Shown in pieces: positions 29,513 through 37,636 of a stretch of 64,000 nt of DNA. Under the pieces are notes generated by a model that was given only the letters and a program-made list of their open reading frames with translations, searched no databases and was not told where the DNA came from. The position numbers and the translations under genes were made by a program. Origin of the DNA: Streptomyces sp. MH60 (lineage in GTDB: Bacteria > Actinomycetota > Actinomycetes > Streptomycetales > Streptomycetaceae); contig NZ_MULI01000014.1 in assembly GCF_002939385.1 (NCBI RefSeq), forward strand, positions 58,482 through 122,481, read 5' to 3'. Positions within the stretch are counted from its first letter, which is position 1. Each line of letters opens with the position of its first letter.

Positions 29513-31207
29513 TCAACTGGCGCACTGCTTCTGGTCGGCCGTGGACTTGTCCAGGTCCGGCGTCTCGATGGACTTGGCGTCGAGCTTGACTCCGGCGCCC
29601 TTGAAGTCCTTGCCGAGGGTGAGGGTCATGGTGGGCAGGCCCTGGGAGTTGGTGACGCTCTCGCCGGGTTTCATGGCGGCGCCGGACAGGCCGAGGATCT
29701 CGGCGAGGGCGCGGGCCTGGTCGGCCTGGTCGGGGGCGTACTCCAGCGTGGTCCTGGCGAGTTCGGCGGGGGCGTTGCCCGCGTTCTCGGACTTGGCGAC
29801 GCCGGCCTGGGTCTGGAGGTAGGCCAGTTCCTGCTGGGCGCTGCCGGTGGGGGCGCCGCCGTTCATGACCCGGACGCGGACCTCGCCGGGCTCGGACTTC
29901 TCGCCCTTGAGCCGGGCGGCGACGGCGGCCTTCTCCTTCTTCTCCTTCTGTTTGACCTCGGTGAAGGAGATGTCGTTCCTGATCATGTCGAAGACCTGGG
30001 GGCCCTTCGACTCGTTCACGACCACCGTCGCCTTGACCTTCTCGGCCGGGTTGTCGATCACCGGCACCGTGGTGAACGTGATGTTCTTCGGCGGCACCTT
30101 CTTCAGCTCCAGGGCCATGTCCTTGAGCGTGCCCACCTTGCCGATGGCGCTGTCCACGGTGAGGGCCTTGGTCGCGGCCTCGGCGAGCTTCACCAGCTTG
30201 GTGGGGCTGGTGAGGGTGTCGCTGGAGGACATCTTCCGCATGAGCGAGCCGAGGAACTGCTGCTGCACCTTGATGCGGTCCAGGTCGCCCTCGTTGCCGA
30301 AGGCGTGCCGGGTGCGGACGAAGGCGAGGGCCTGCTCGCCCTTGACCGTGGACTCGCCCGCGGGCAGCTTGAGGTGGGACTTCGGGTCGTCCACGGCGTG
30401 CTCCACGCACACGTCCACGCCGCCGACCGCCGAGGTCAGCGTCTTGACCGCGTTGAAGTCGGCCATCATGAAGTGGTCGGGCTTGATGCCGGTCGTCTCC
30501 GCCACCGTGCGCATCGTGCAGCCCGCGTCCCGGCCGAGGTCGCCGAGGCTCTGGTTGAAGCGGACGCCCGAGGAGCCGGGGATGACCTTCTTCGTCCCGT
30601 CCTCCTGCGTGGTCTCGCAGTCGGGGATGTCGACGATCAGGTCGCGCGGGATGCTGAGCGCGGTGGCGTTGGAGCGGTCCTCGGAGACGTGCAGCAGGAT
30701 GTTGGTGTCCGCGTGCCCGACGCTGCCCTTGTCGCCGTAGCCCTCGTTGCCCTCACCGGTGCGCTTGTCGGTGCCGATGATGAGGATGTTGAAGGCCTCG
30801 TTCTTCTTGAAGCTGCTGCTTCCGGCGGTGCCGACGTCCGTCGTCGAGACGTTGCCCTCAAGGTGCTTGAGGTAGAGATAGCCGCCCGCACCGGCCACCA
30901 GGACGACGAAGGCCATGCTGCCGCCGGTCCACAGCAGGGCCCGCTTGCCCCGGGACTTCTTCTTCTCCGGCCGGCGTCCGCGCCGTCCGGGCACCGGTGC
31001 CTCGGGCTCCGGACGGCGCCGCCGCTGGGGCGGCACCTCACGGCCCGGGGCACTGGTCCGGCGCCCCGCCGCGCGGGGCCCGGGGACGGGCGGCGACTGC
31101 GGTGCGGAGGGGGACAGTCGCAGTTCGTATTCACCGGTCTGCGGATTCAGCACCCACTGGTCTGCGGGATCCACGTCGTCTGCCCGCCCACGTCCTTGCG
31201 CGTCCAC
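29513..31207 (-). CDS. LCP family protein with LytR_C domain, B-type copy 1 (LCP-B1)
   Basis: This frame gives 564 residues from a GTG at 31207 that matches the start of its paralogue LCP-B2 (VDAQGRGRADD and DPADQWVLNP are shared). A longer form starting at 31282 is possible. The head is cytoplasmic and basic, followed by one membrane helix, an LCP domain (ILIIGTDKRTGEGNEGYGDK, SIPRDLIVDIPDC, FVRTRHAFGNEGDLDRIKVQQ), a Lys/Glu-rich linker (KQKEKKEKAAVAA) and a LytR_C domain. Bases 29575-29796, covering much of LytR_C, are identical to the same part of LCP-B2. It is 77 bases upstream of LCP-A1. Confidence 0.9.
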   Translation of the reverse strand: MDAQGRGRADDVDPADQWVLNPQTGEYELRLSPSAPQSPPVPGPRAAGRRTSAPGREVPPQRRRRPEPEAPVPGRRGRRPEKKKSRGKRALLWTGGSMAFVVLVAGAGGYLYLKHLEGNVSTTDVGTAGSSSFKKNEAFNILIIGTDKRTGEGNEGYGDKGSVGHADTNILLHVSEDRSNATALSIPRDLIVDIPDCETTQEDGTKKVIPGSSGVRFNQSLGDLGRDAGCTMRTVAETTGIKPDHFMMADFNAVKTLTSAVGGVDVCVEHAVDDPKSHLKLPAGESTVKGEQALAFVRTRHAFGNEGDLDRIKVQQQFLGSLMRKMSSSDTLTSPTKLVKLAEAATKALTVDSAIGKVGTLKDMALELKKVPPKNITFTTVPVIDNPAEKVKATVVVNESKGPQVFDMIRNDISFTEVKQKEKKEKAAVAARLKGEKSEPGEVRVRVMNGGAPTGSAQQELAYLQTQAGVAKSENAGNAPAELARTTLEYAPDQADQARALAEILGLSGAAMKPGESVTNSQGLPTMTLTLGKDFKGAGVKLDAKSIETPDLDKSTADQKQCAS

Positions 31208-31413
31208 GGTCTCCCAATCCTCCGTCGGGGGCCACGCGGCACCTTCCCCTGAAGGTGCACGGTAAAGAGTCAACAAGTGCACGACGCCAGGGCGGACCTC
31301 GCGGCAGGGGGCACTGGAGCGCTCACACTATCCGCCCGGTTCGGCGTCGAACGACACTGGTGTCACGATCGTCACCCCTACAACAGGGCATTCCCTCCTA
31401 TTTTCGTGAACTC

Positions 31414-33120
31414 CTACCATCGATACGGCTTGTAGACGTCCATGCACTTGCTGGTGTCCGAGCCGTTGAGGGCGTCGCTCGTCTCCGGCAGGTCTCCGGC
31501 CTCGGGCGTCTTCTGCTTCGGATAGGACGTCCCCTCGCGCCAGTCAGCTCCCACGACGAGAGTGATCCCGGACACGTCCGCGGACTTGCGCACCGAATTC
31601 GCCGGAATCCCCATCGCCTCGGCCACGCGCCGTGCGTCGCCCGCCAGCTCGTCGCTCGGGTAACGCACCACGGTCCGCTCCTCGGAATGCGCCGCAGAGG
31701 TGTCCGTGGTCGCCTTGGCGAAGCCCTTCTCCACCAGCGACCCGGCGATCGCACCGGCCCGGCCGGTGACCGGGCCGAGGGTGGCCGAGCGGGTGGCGTT
31801 CTGCACGCGGACACCGATCTCGGCGTCGGCGGCGGGCTCGTCGGAGGGCTGCCCGGCGGCGCCGTCTCCGGCGGCGTCCTCGCCGTCGCCCTTGCCCGTG
31901 CCCTTCTTCTCCTTCGTGCCCTTGTCGTCGAAGGACACGTCGTCGCGGAGCATCGCCCACATCTTGTCGGCGTCGGAGGCCGGAAGCAGGTGGTTCCGGT
32001 CCTCGGGGTCCTCGACGGTGGGGATCGTCGTCATGGTGATGCGGTCCGTGGGCACCGTCTTGAGCTGCGTGCCCAGGTCGTAGAGCTTCTTGACGGTGCC
32101 GATCTCCTCGGAGACCGTCAGCGACTTCGTGGCGGCCTCGGCCAGGTCCATCAGCCGGCCGGCGTCCGTGAAGACGTTCTGGCTCTTCAGCGTGCGGATC
32201 ATCGAGTTCATGTACATGTGCTGGGCCCGGGCCCGCAGCGGGTCGCTGCCCCAGGCGTGCCGGGTGCGCAGCCACTGCAGCGCCTGCTCGCCCTGGACCT
32301 TCTTCCGGCCGGCGGTCATCTTCAGGCCGGAGCCGCCGGAGCCGCCGGGCACGCCGGGCAGCGGGCGGTCCCACACGTTCTGGTTCACGCACACCTCGAC
32401 CCCGCCGATGGCGTCCGCCATCGAGACCACGCCCGCGAAGTCGATCGTCATCCAGTGGTCGATGTAGACCCCGGTGAGGTTCTCCCAGGCGGCCAGGGTG
32501 CAGCCGGCGCCGCCGCGGGCCAGCGACGTGTTGATGATGTCGTTGGTCGCCGGGAACTTCTTCCCGGTGTCGGGGTCCTCGCAGGCCGGGATGTCGACCC
32601 GGGTGTCCCGGGGGATGCTCACCACCGCGGCGCTCTTGCGGTCGGCGGCCAGGTGGATCAGCATCTGCACGTCGGCCAGCGGCGGGTTGTCGCGGTGGTC
32701 CTTGCCGCCGCCCAGCGCCACGTTGGCGTCGGAGGCGCGGCTGTCGGAGCCGAGCAGCAGGATGTTCAGGGGCGTCTGTCCGGCCGCGTTCGGCTCGGCC
32801 TTGTGCGCCTTGGAGTCGCCGCTGCTGCGCTCGCCCTTGTCGATGTTGCCGTTCAGGTGCTGGTAGTAGAGGTATCCGGCGCCGGCCGTGCCGAGTATCA
32901 GCACCGCGAGGGTCGTCGCGGACCACCTCAGCGCCCGGTGCCGGCGCCCGCCGGCGCGCCGCCGTCCGGAGCGTCTGCCGTCGCCGCCGCCGTGGCCGCC
33001 CGAGCCGCCCTGCCCGCCGGTGCCGCCCTCTTCACGTCCGCCGCGTCCGGCTCGCCGGCCGCGGGCGTGCCGGACCGTGTCGGGTCGCGTTCCCTCCCCG
33101 CGCACACTGCTCTGCGTCAT
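31414..33120 (-). CDS. LCP family protein with LytR_C domain, A-type copy 2 (LCP-A2)
   Basis: From the ATG at 33120 (GGGAGAGG upstream) the protein has 568 residues; an in-frame start at 33174 is less likely because the ATG gives the same MT-SSV-GE beginning as LCP-A1. The head is Gly/Arg-rich, followed by a membrane helix, an LCP domain (ILLLGSDSRASDAN, SIPRDTRVDIPAC, LRTRHAWGSDPLRARAQH) and a LytR_C domain (EIGVRVQNATRSATLG to LVVGADWREG). It ends DTSKCMDVYKPYRW, comparable to the A1 tail. It lies between LCP-B2 and LCP-B1, so the order B2-A2-B1-A1 reads as a duplicated pair. Confidence 0.9.
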   Translation of the reverse strand: MTQSSVRGEGTRPDTVRHARGRRAGRGGREEGGTGGQGGSGGHGGGDGRRSGRRRAGGRRHRALRWSATTLAVLILGTAGAGYLYYQHLNGNIDKGERSSGDSKAHKAEPNAAGQTPLNILLLGSDSRASDANVALGGGKDHRDNPPLADVQMLIHLAADRKSAAVVSIPRDTRVDIPACEDPDTGKKFPATNDIINTSLARGGAGCTLAAWENLTGVYIDHWMTIDFAGVVSMADAIGGVEVCVNQNVWDRPLPGVPGGSGGSGLKMTAGRKKVQGEQALQWLRTRHAWGSDPLRARAQHMYMNSMIRTLKSQNVFTDAGRLMDLAEAATKSLTVSEEIGTVKKLYDLGTQLKTVPTDRITMTTIPTVEDPEDRNHLLPASDADKMWAMLRDDVSFDDKGTKEKKGTGKGDGEDAAGDGAAGQPSDEPAADAEIGVRVQNATRSATLGPVTGRAGAIAGSLVEKGFAKATTDTSAAHSEERTVVRYPSDELAGDARRVAEAMGIPANSVRKSADVSGITLVVGADWREGTSYPKQKTPEAGDLPETSDALNGSDTSKCMDVYKPYRW

Positions 33121-33287
33121 GCCTCTCCCACCCTCGGGCCCGCGAACGTGCTCCCGCACGCGACCTGTTCGCACAGTTGGACGTACGAAGCCGCGCGTTG
33201 GCTGTACGACGCCCGGTGGTTTGTTCGCGGTTGGACCGGTTGACCGATGGACTGTCGTACTGTCAGACGGTCGTGGGGCCCCTCAGG

Positions 33288-34991
33288 TCACTTCGCGCAC
33301 TCGACCTTGTCCGCCGTGGACTTCTGGAGGTCCTCCGGTGCCTGCGCGGAGGTGGCGTCGAGCTTGACTCCGGCGCCCTTGAAGTCCTTGCCGAGGGTGA
33401 GGGTCATGGTGGGCAGGCCCTGGGAGTTGGTGACGCTCTCGCCGGGTTTCATGGCGGCGCCGGACAGGCCGAGGATCTCGGCGAGGGCGCGGGCCTGGTC
33501 GGCCTGGTCGGGGGCGTACTCCAGCGTGGTCCTGGCGAGTTCGGCGGGGGCGTTGCCCGCGTTCTCGGACTTGGTGACACCCGCCTCGTTCTGGAGGTAG
33601 GTCAGCTCCCGCCCCGCGCTGCCGGACGAGGCGCCGCCGTTGAGGAGGCGGACGCGGATCTCACCGGGCTCGGACTTCTCGCCCTCCAGGCGGGCGGCGA
33701 CCGCGGCGTCCTCCTTCTTCTGCTTCTCCTTCTCCTTCTTCTTGACCTCGGTGAAGGAGACGTCGTTCTTGACCATGTCGAAGACCTGCTGGGCGGGCCC
33801 GTCCTTGAGGACGACGGTCACCGGGGTCTTCTCGGCCGGGTTGTCCTTCACCGGCACGGTGGCGAAGGTCAGGTTCTTGGTGTTGAGCTTGCCCAGCTCC
33901 AGACCGAGGTCCTTCAGCTTGCCGATGCTGTCCAGCTTGGCATCGACGGTCAGCGCCTCGGTGCCCGCCTCGGCCAGCTTCACCATCTTCGTCGGGCTGG
34001 TGAGCGTGTCGTTGGACTTCAGCTTGCGCATCAGCGAGCTGAGGAACTGCTGCTGGATCTCGATGCGGCTCAGGTCGCCGCCGAAGCCGACGGAGTGCCG
34101 GGTGCGGACGAAGGCGAGGGCCTGCTCGCCCTCGACGGTGTGCTTGCCCGCGGGCAGCTTCAGGTGCGAGTCCGGGTCGTCGATGTCCTTCGCCAGACAG
34201 ACCTCGACGCCGCCGACCGCCGAGGTCAGCGTCTTGACCGCGTTGAAGTCGGCCACCATGAAGTTGTCGGGCTTGACGCCGGTCAGCTCGGTGACGGTCC
34301 GCATGGTGCAGCTGGGCGTACGGCCGCCCTGGCCGAGGCTGGTGTTGAAGCGGACGCCGGTGGAGCCCGGGATGACCTTGGTACTCCCGTCCTCCTGCGT
34401 GGTCGGGCAGTCGGGGACGTCGACGATCAGGTCGCGGGGGATGCTCAGGGCGGTGGCGTTGGAGCGGTCCTTGGAGACGTGCAGCAGGATCGTGGTGTCG
34501 GCGTGGCCGGCACTGCCCTTGTCGCCGTAGCCGTCGTTGCCGGAGCCGGTGCGCTTGTCGGTGCCGATCAGCAGGATGTTGATGGCCTGGTCCTTCTGGA
34601 AGCCACCGGTGCTCGCGCCGTCGTCGGGGAGGGATTCGATGTTGTCGTTGAGGTGCTGCAGGTAGAGGTATCCGGCGGTGCCGGCGGCGAGGATGACGAA
34701 CGCCATCGTGCCGCCGGTCCACAGCAGGATCTTCTTGCCCCGCGACTTCTTCTTCGCCGGCCGCCGGCGACCGCGCCGTCCCGGCGGCGGCTCCTCCGGC
34801 GCCGCACGGCGCCTGCGGGGCGCGGGAACCTCGGGGGCAACCGGTGCCGGCGAGGCCCGGCGGGGGGCCGGGATCGGTGACTGCGGTGCGGAAGGGGGCA
34901 GTCGCAGTTCGTAGTCGCCGGTGTCCGGATTGAGTACCCACTGGTCTGCGGGGTCGATGTCCTCCGCCCGCCCACGGCCTTGCGCGTCCAC
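33288..34991 (-). CDS. LCP family protein with LytR_C domain, B-type copy 2 (LCP-B2)
   Basis: The 567-residue protein starts at a GTG at 34991 in a context matching LCP-B1. It has a basic head, one membrane helix (KKILLWTGGTMAFVILAAGT), an LCP domain (ILLIGTDKRTGSGNDGYGDK, SIPRDLIVDVPDC, FVRTRHSVGFGGDLSRIEIQQ), a charged linker (KKKEKEKQKKEDAAVAA) and a LytR_C domain. The last part shares 222 identical bases with LCP-B1 (33353-33574). After the stop codons both copies also share TGACCTGAGGGGCC. It is the 5' gene of the duplicated block. Confidence 0.9.
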   Translation of the reverse strand: MDAQGRGRAEDIDPADQWVLNPDTGDYELRLPPSAPQSPIPAPRRASPAPVAPEVPAPRRRRAAPEEPPPGRRGRRRPAKKKSRGKKILLWTGGTMAFVILAAGTAGYLYLQHLNDNIESLPDDGASTGGFQKDQAINILLIGTDKRTGSGNDGYGDKGSAGHADTTILLHVSKDRSNATALSIPRDLIVDVPDCPTTQEDGSTKVIPGSTGVRFNTSLGQGGRTPSCTMRTVTELTGVKPDNFMVADFNAVKTLTSAVGGVEVCLAKDIDDPDSHLKLPAGKHTVEGEQALAFVRTRHSVGFGGDLSRIEIQQQFLSSLMRKLKSNDTLTSPTKMVKLAEAGTEALTVDAKLDSIGKLKDLGLELGKLNTKNLTFATVPVKDNPAEKTPVTVVLKDGPAQQVFDMVKNDVSFTEVKKKEKEKQKKEDAAVAARLEGEKSEPGEIRVRLLNGGASSGSAGRELTYLQNEAGVTKSENAGNAPAELARTTLEYAPDQADQARALAEILGLSGAAMKPGESVTNSQGLPTMTLTLGKDFKGAGVKLDATSAQAPEDLQKSTADKVECAK

Positions 34992-35257
34992 GGTTGTCCG
35001 AATCCTCCGTCGGGGCCACGCGGCGCCCTCCCCTCCGGGCGCCCGGTCTCGCTCACGTCAGTTCAGTGCGTGGCCAGGGCAGAACTCCGCGGCCGGGCAC
35101 ACCGGATCGCTCACATTAACCGTCCCGTCGGGCACGGGGCGACGGCAGTGACGCATTCCACGACCTTTACAACTGGGCAATACGGCGCATTTATCGGACA
35201 ATTGTCCGCACGCGCATGCCTTCTTGCACCCGGGGTTGCCCCTTCTTGGAGTGCGCT

Positions 35258-36448
35258 TTACTCGCAGATGTTCTCGTCGGCCGTGTTCCCGCTGAACGTC
35301 GGCGCCGGGGAATCGGCGTCACGGGGTTCGCCGGAATGCGTCGTACCGCCCGTCGAGTCCTGCCGGGAAGCCGCGATCGTCACCGGCTCGTCCGTCCGCA
35401 GGCGGGTGAACAGCTTCTCGGCGTCGGGCTGCACGAGCTGGTCCCGATTGGCGTCGGCCGCGTACGACTCCCGCGGGACGGTCAGGAATTGCACGCGTTC
35501 GGTGGGAATCCCGCGCAGCCCGCGCACCAGGTCGTACAAACCGCGCAGATTCGCCAGGTCCGGGTCCGTGGTGAGGGACGACGTGGCGGCGTCCAGAACG
35601 GGATACAGCTTCACCGGATTCAGCAGCACGTCATTGCTCTGCACCTTGTTCACGAGCGCGCCCAGAAAGCGCTGCTGCCGGTCCATCCGGTCGGTGTCGC
35701 TGCCGTCGCCGAGCGACTTGCGGGCCCGGACGTACCCGAGCGCCTGCTCCCCGTCGAGCGTCACCCGGCCCGCGGGCAGTTTCAGCTTGGCGTCCTTGTC
35801 GTCGACCGGTTTCCGCAGGCACACCTCGACACCGTCGAGCGCGTCGACCATCTCCTTGAAGCCCGCGAAGTCGACGACCACGTGGTGGTCGACGCGGATG
35901 CCGGTCAGCTTCTCCACCGTACGGATCGAGCACGCCGAACCACCCGCCGCGAAGGCGTAGTTGAACTGCTGGAGCGCCGGTTCGGTGCGGGACCCGTCCG
36001 GGCGGTGACAGCCGGGTACGCGCACCATCAGGTCGCGGGGGAGGGAGACGGCGGTGACGCTGTCCCGGCCCGCGGCCAGGTGCAGCAGGATCGTGGTGTC
36101 CGACCGCTCGGTCCCGGAATCCCGCCCGTAGCGCGCGTTGCCGTCCCCGGCCCGCGAGTCCGATCCGATCAGCAGTACGTTCTGCGCGCCGCGCACCAGC
36201 GAGGTGGGCCGCTCCTTCTCGTACCGGGCGAGTTCGGCCGCGGCCGCCTCGTCCGACGTGATGTTGCCGCTCAGCTTTGCGTACACCGCCCACCCGACGC
36301 CCACCGCGCCCCCGGCCAGCGCGACGACCACGATCCCGGCGATCCCCAGCCGCCGCCTGCGTCGCCGCCGCTTCAGCCCGGTCCCGCTCGCGGACGCCCC
36401 GCGCCCCGGGTCCCCGCGGGAGGCCGCCGTACCCGCGTCATCACCCAC
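35258..36448 (-). CDS. LCP family protein without LytR_C domain (LCP-6)
   Basis: The 396-residue protein starts at a GTG at 36448, chosen because it has a GGAGG site five bases away and gives a short head before the Arg-rich stretch and membrane helix (LGIAGIVVVALAGGAVGVGWAVY). A longer frame reaches 36556. LCP motifs are LLIGSDSRAGDGNARYG, SLPRDLMVRVPGC, FNYAFAAGG, YVRARKSLGDGSDTDRMDRQQ and DPDLANLRGLYDL. It ends in a Ser/Thr/Pro-rich tail instead of a LytR_C domain. It is the most 5' of five consecutive minus-strand LCP genes but lies 266 bases from LCP-B2, so it may have its own promoter. Confidence 0.9.
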   Translation of the reverse strand: MGDDAGTAASRGDPGRGASASGTGLKRRRRRRRLGIAGIVVVALAGGAVGVGWAVYAKLSGNITSDEAAAAELARYEKERPTSLVRGAQNVLLIGSDSRAGDGNARYGRDSGTERSDTTILLHLAAGRDSVTAVSLPRDLMVRVPGCHRPDGSRTEPALQQFNYAFAAGGSACSIRTVEKLTGIRVDHHVVVDFAGFKEMVDALDGVEVCLRKPVDDKDAKLKLPAGRVTLDGEQALGYVRARKSLGDGSDTDRMDRQQRFLGALVNKVQSNDVLLNPVKLYPVLDAATSSLTTDPDLANLRGLYDLVRGLRGIPTERVQFLTVPRESYAADANRDQLVQPDAEKLFTRLRTDEPVTIAASRQDSTGGTTHSGEPRDADSPAPTFSGNTADENICE

Positions 36449-36539
36449 GCCTGCCTCCGTCCACACCCACGCGCTGGTACGACCATGCCCCGAGCCGGGC
36501 TCGAAGACGGAACGGACGTAGGCCGAACGGGGGCGCGCC

Positions 36540-36670
36540 CCCCAAGCTGCGGGCATTCGTGCCTCCCCCAGTGCCTGAACGGCCTGGGAGGTACCCCCAG
36601 GGCGGCACGGGTGGGCGCGGGCGGCACCCCGTCAGCGCCGGGCCGCGCAGCCCACCCCGCGCCGAGACCG
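36540..36670. repeat. Dispersed intergenic repeat, copy A
   Basis: This roughly 130-bp element contains AGCTGCGGGCA, CTGAACGGCCTGGGAGGTAC, GCGGCACGGGTGGGCGC and CGCCGGGCCGCGC blocks in the same order as copy B (40125-40240). Several blocks are self-complementary (CCTCCCCCAGTGCC with GGCCTGGGAGG), so RNA would fold. It lies upstream of LCP-6 and downstream of the TIGR03089 gene, and bases 36449-36750 contain no gene. Confidence 0.75.
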
Positions 36671-36750
36671 ACGCCGAGCACAGGCCCGGCACCGGTCACC
36701 GACTCACCGGCGTCACCTCGACGCCGGTCCACCACCCAACCGGCAGAGAC

Positions 36751-37515
36751 TCACCGCGCCGTCGCCGACACCCGCTCCGCCTCGATCCGCTGATCCACCA
36801 CACCCGCCCCCGCCAGCTCCAGATGCCGGCACAACACCACCGACCCCCCACTCGCCAGCGGCCCGTACAACCCCGCGCTCAGCCCCTCCCAGGTGTCGTA
36901 CGGCAACCCCGACAGGATCCGCGCCCCCGGCCCCGTGAGCCCCAGCCCCGACGCCTCCGCCCGAGCCCGCTCCACGACCTCCGCCCCGCTGAACTCCCGC
37001 CCGGCCACGATCAGCGCCGGCGCCTCCGGGTCCACCGGCACGTACGGCACGAACCGGTCCCCCTGACCCGGCACCTCCACCGCGTAATCGGCGAAGCCCT
37101 CCGGCGGCGCCGGCGCGAACCGGCCCCCCAGCGGCCGCAACGCCAGCGCGATCCGCGCGCCCGAGCACGCCCGCGCCGCCTCCAGCGACTCCGGCTCGGG
37201 CCCGCTCACGACCACGTCCGCCGCCCCGGGGTCGCCCGCCACGTCGGCGACGACACCCACCGAGGCGCACGCCAGCAGCCACACGGCCGTCTGCCAGTGC
37301 GCGGGCAGCAGCAGCGCCACCCGGTCGCCGGGTTCGACGGACAGTTCGTCCTGGAGGAGGTTCGCGGTCTTGGCCACCCAATTGGCGAAGGTGGCCACGG
37401 ACAGTTCGACGCGTTCGCCCGTGGCGTCGTCGTAGAAGGTCACCAGGGGGCGTCCCGGGTCCGCGGCGAGCGCGGAACTCAGCAGGTCGGCAGGGGTGCG
37501 GTCGGTCGCGTTCAC
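36751..37515 (-). CDS. TIGR03089 family protein (truncated acyl-adenylate-like)
   Basis: The 254-residue protein resembles the N-terminal part of AMP-forming acyl-CoA synthetases (DPGRPLVTFYDDATGERVELS and NLLQDELSVEPGDRVALLLP) but lacks the P-loop and the C-terminal catalytic domain, as expected for the actinobacterial TIGR03089 family. It is therefore unlikely to activate acyl substrates by itself. I use the GTG at 37515: a TACGCT box ends seven bases upstream, which suggests a leaderless message. A TTG at 37542 is an alternative. It is divergent from the PGRP/amidase gene. The function of the family is unknown to me. Confidence 0.75.
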   Translation of the reverse strand: MNATDRTPADLLSSALAADPGRPLVTFYDDATGERVELSVATFANWVAKTANLLQDELSVEPGDRVALLLPAHWQTAVWLLACASVGVVADVAGDPGAADVVVSGPEPESLEAARACSGARIALALRPLGGRFAPAPPEGFADYAVEVPGQGDRFVPYVPVDPEAPALIVAGREFSGAEVVERARAEASGLGLTGPGARILSGLPYDTWEGLSAGLYGPLASGGSVVLCRHLELAGAGVVDQRIEAERVSATAR

Positions 37516-37604
37516 CCGCGCAAGCGTACGCGGGCCGGGCAACGGGCACCGAGCGGACGGCGTACCGCACCACCACCGGATCGGACCAAAACACCCTACG
37601 GCCC

Positions 37605-37635
37605 GTCAGATCCCAAGTAGACATATTTGTCTGAC
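37605..37635. promoter_or_regulatory. Nested inverted repeats directly upstream of the amidase start
   Basis: GTCAGA (37605-37610) pairs with TCTGAC (37630-37635), and inside it AGACA (37619-37623) pairs with TGTCT (37628-37632). The structure ends one base before the proposed ATG at 37637 and is AT-rich for this genome. It could be an operator or a structured 5' end of the message. Confidence 0.4.
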
Positions 37636-37636
37636 C

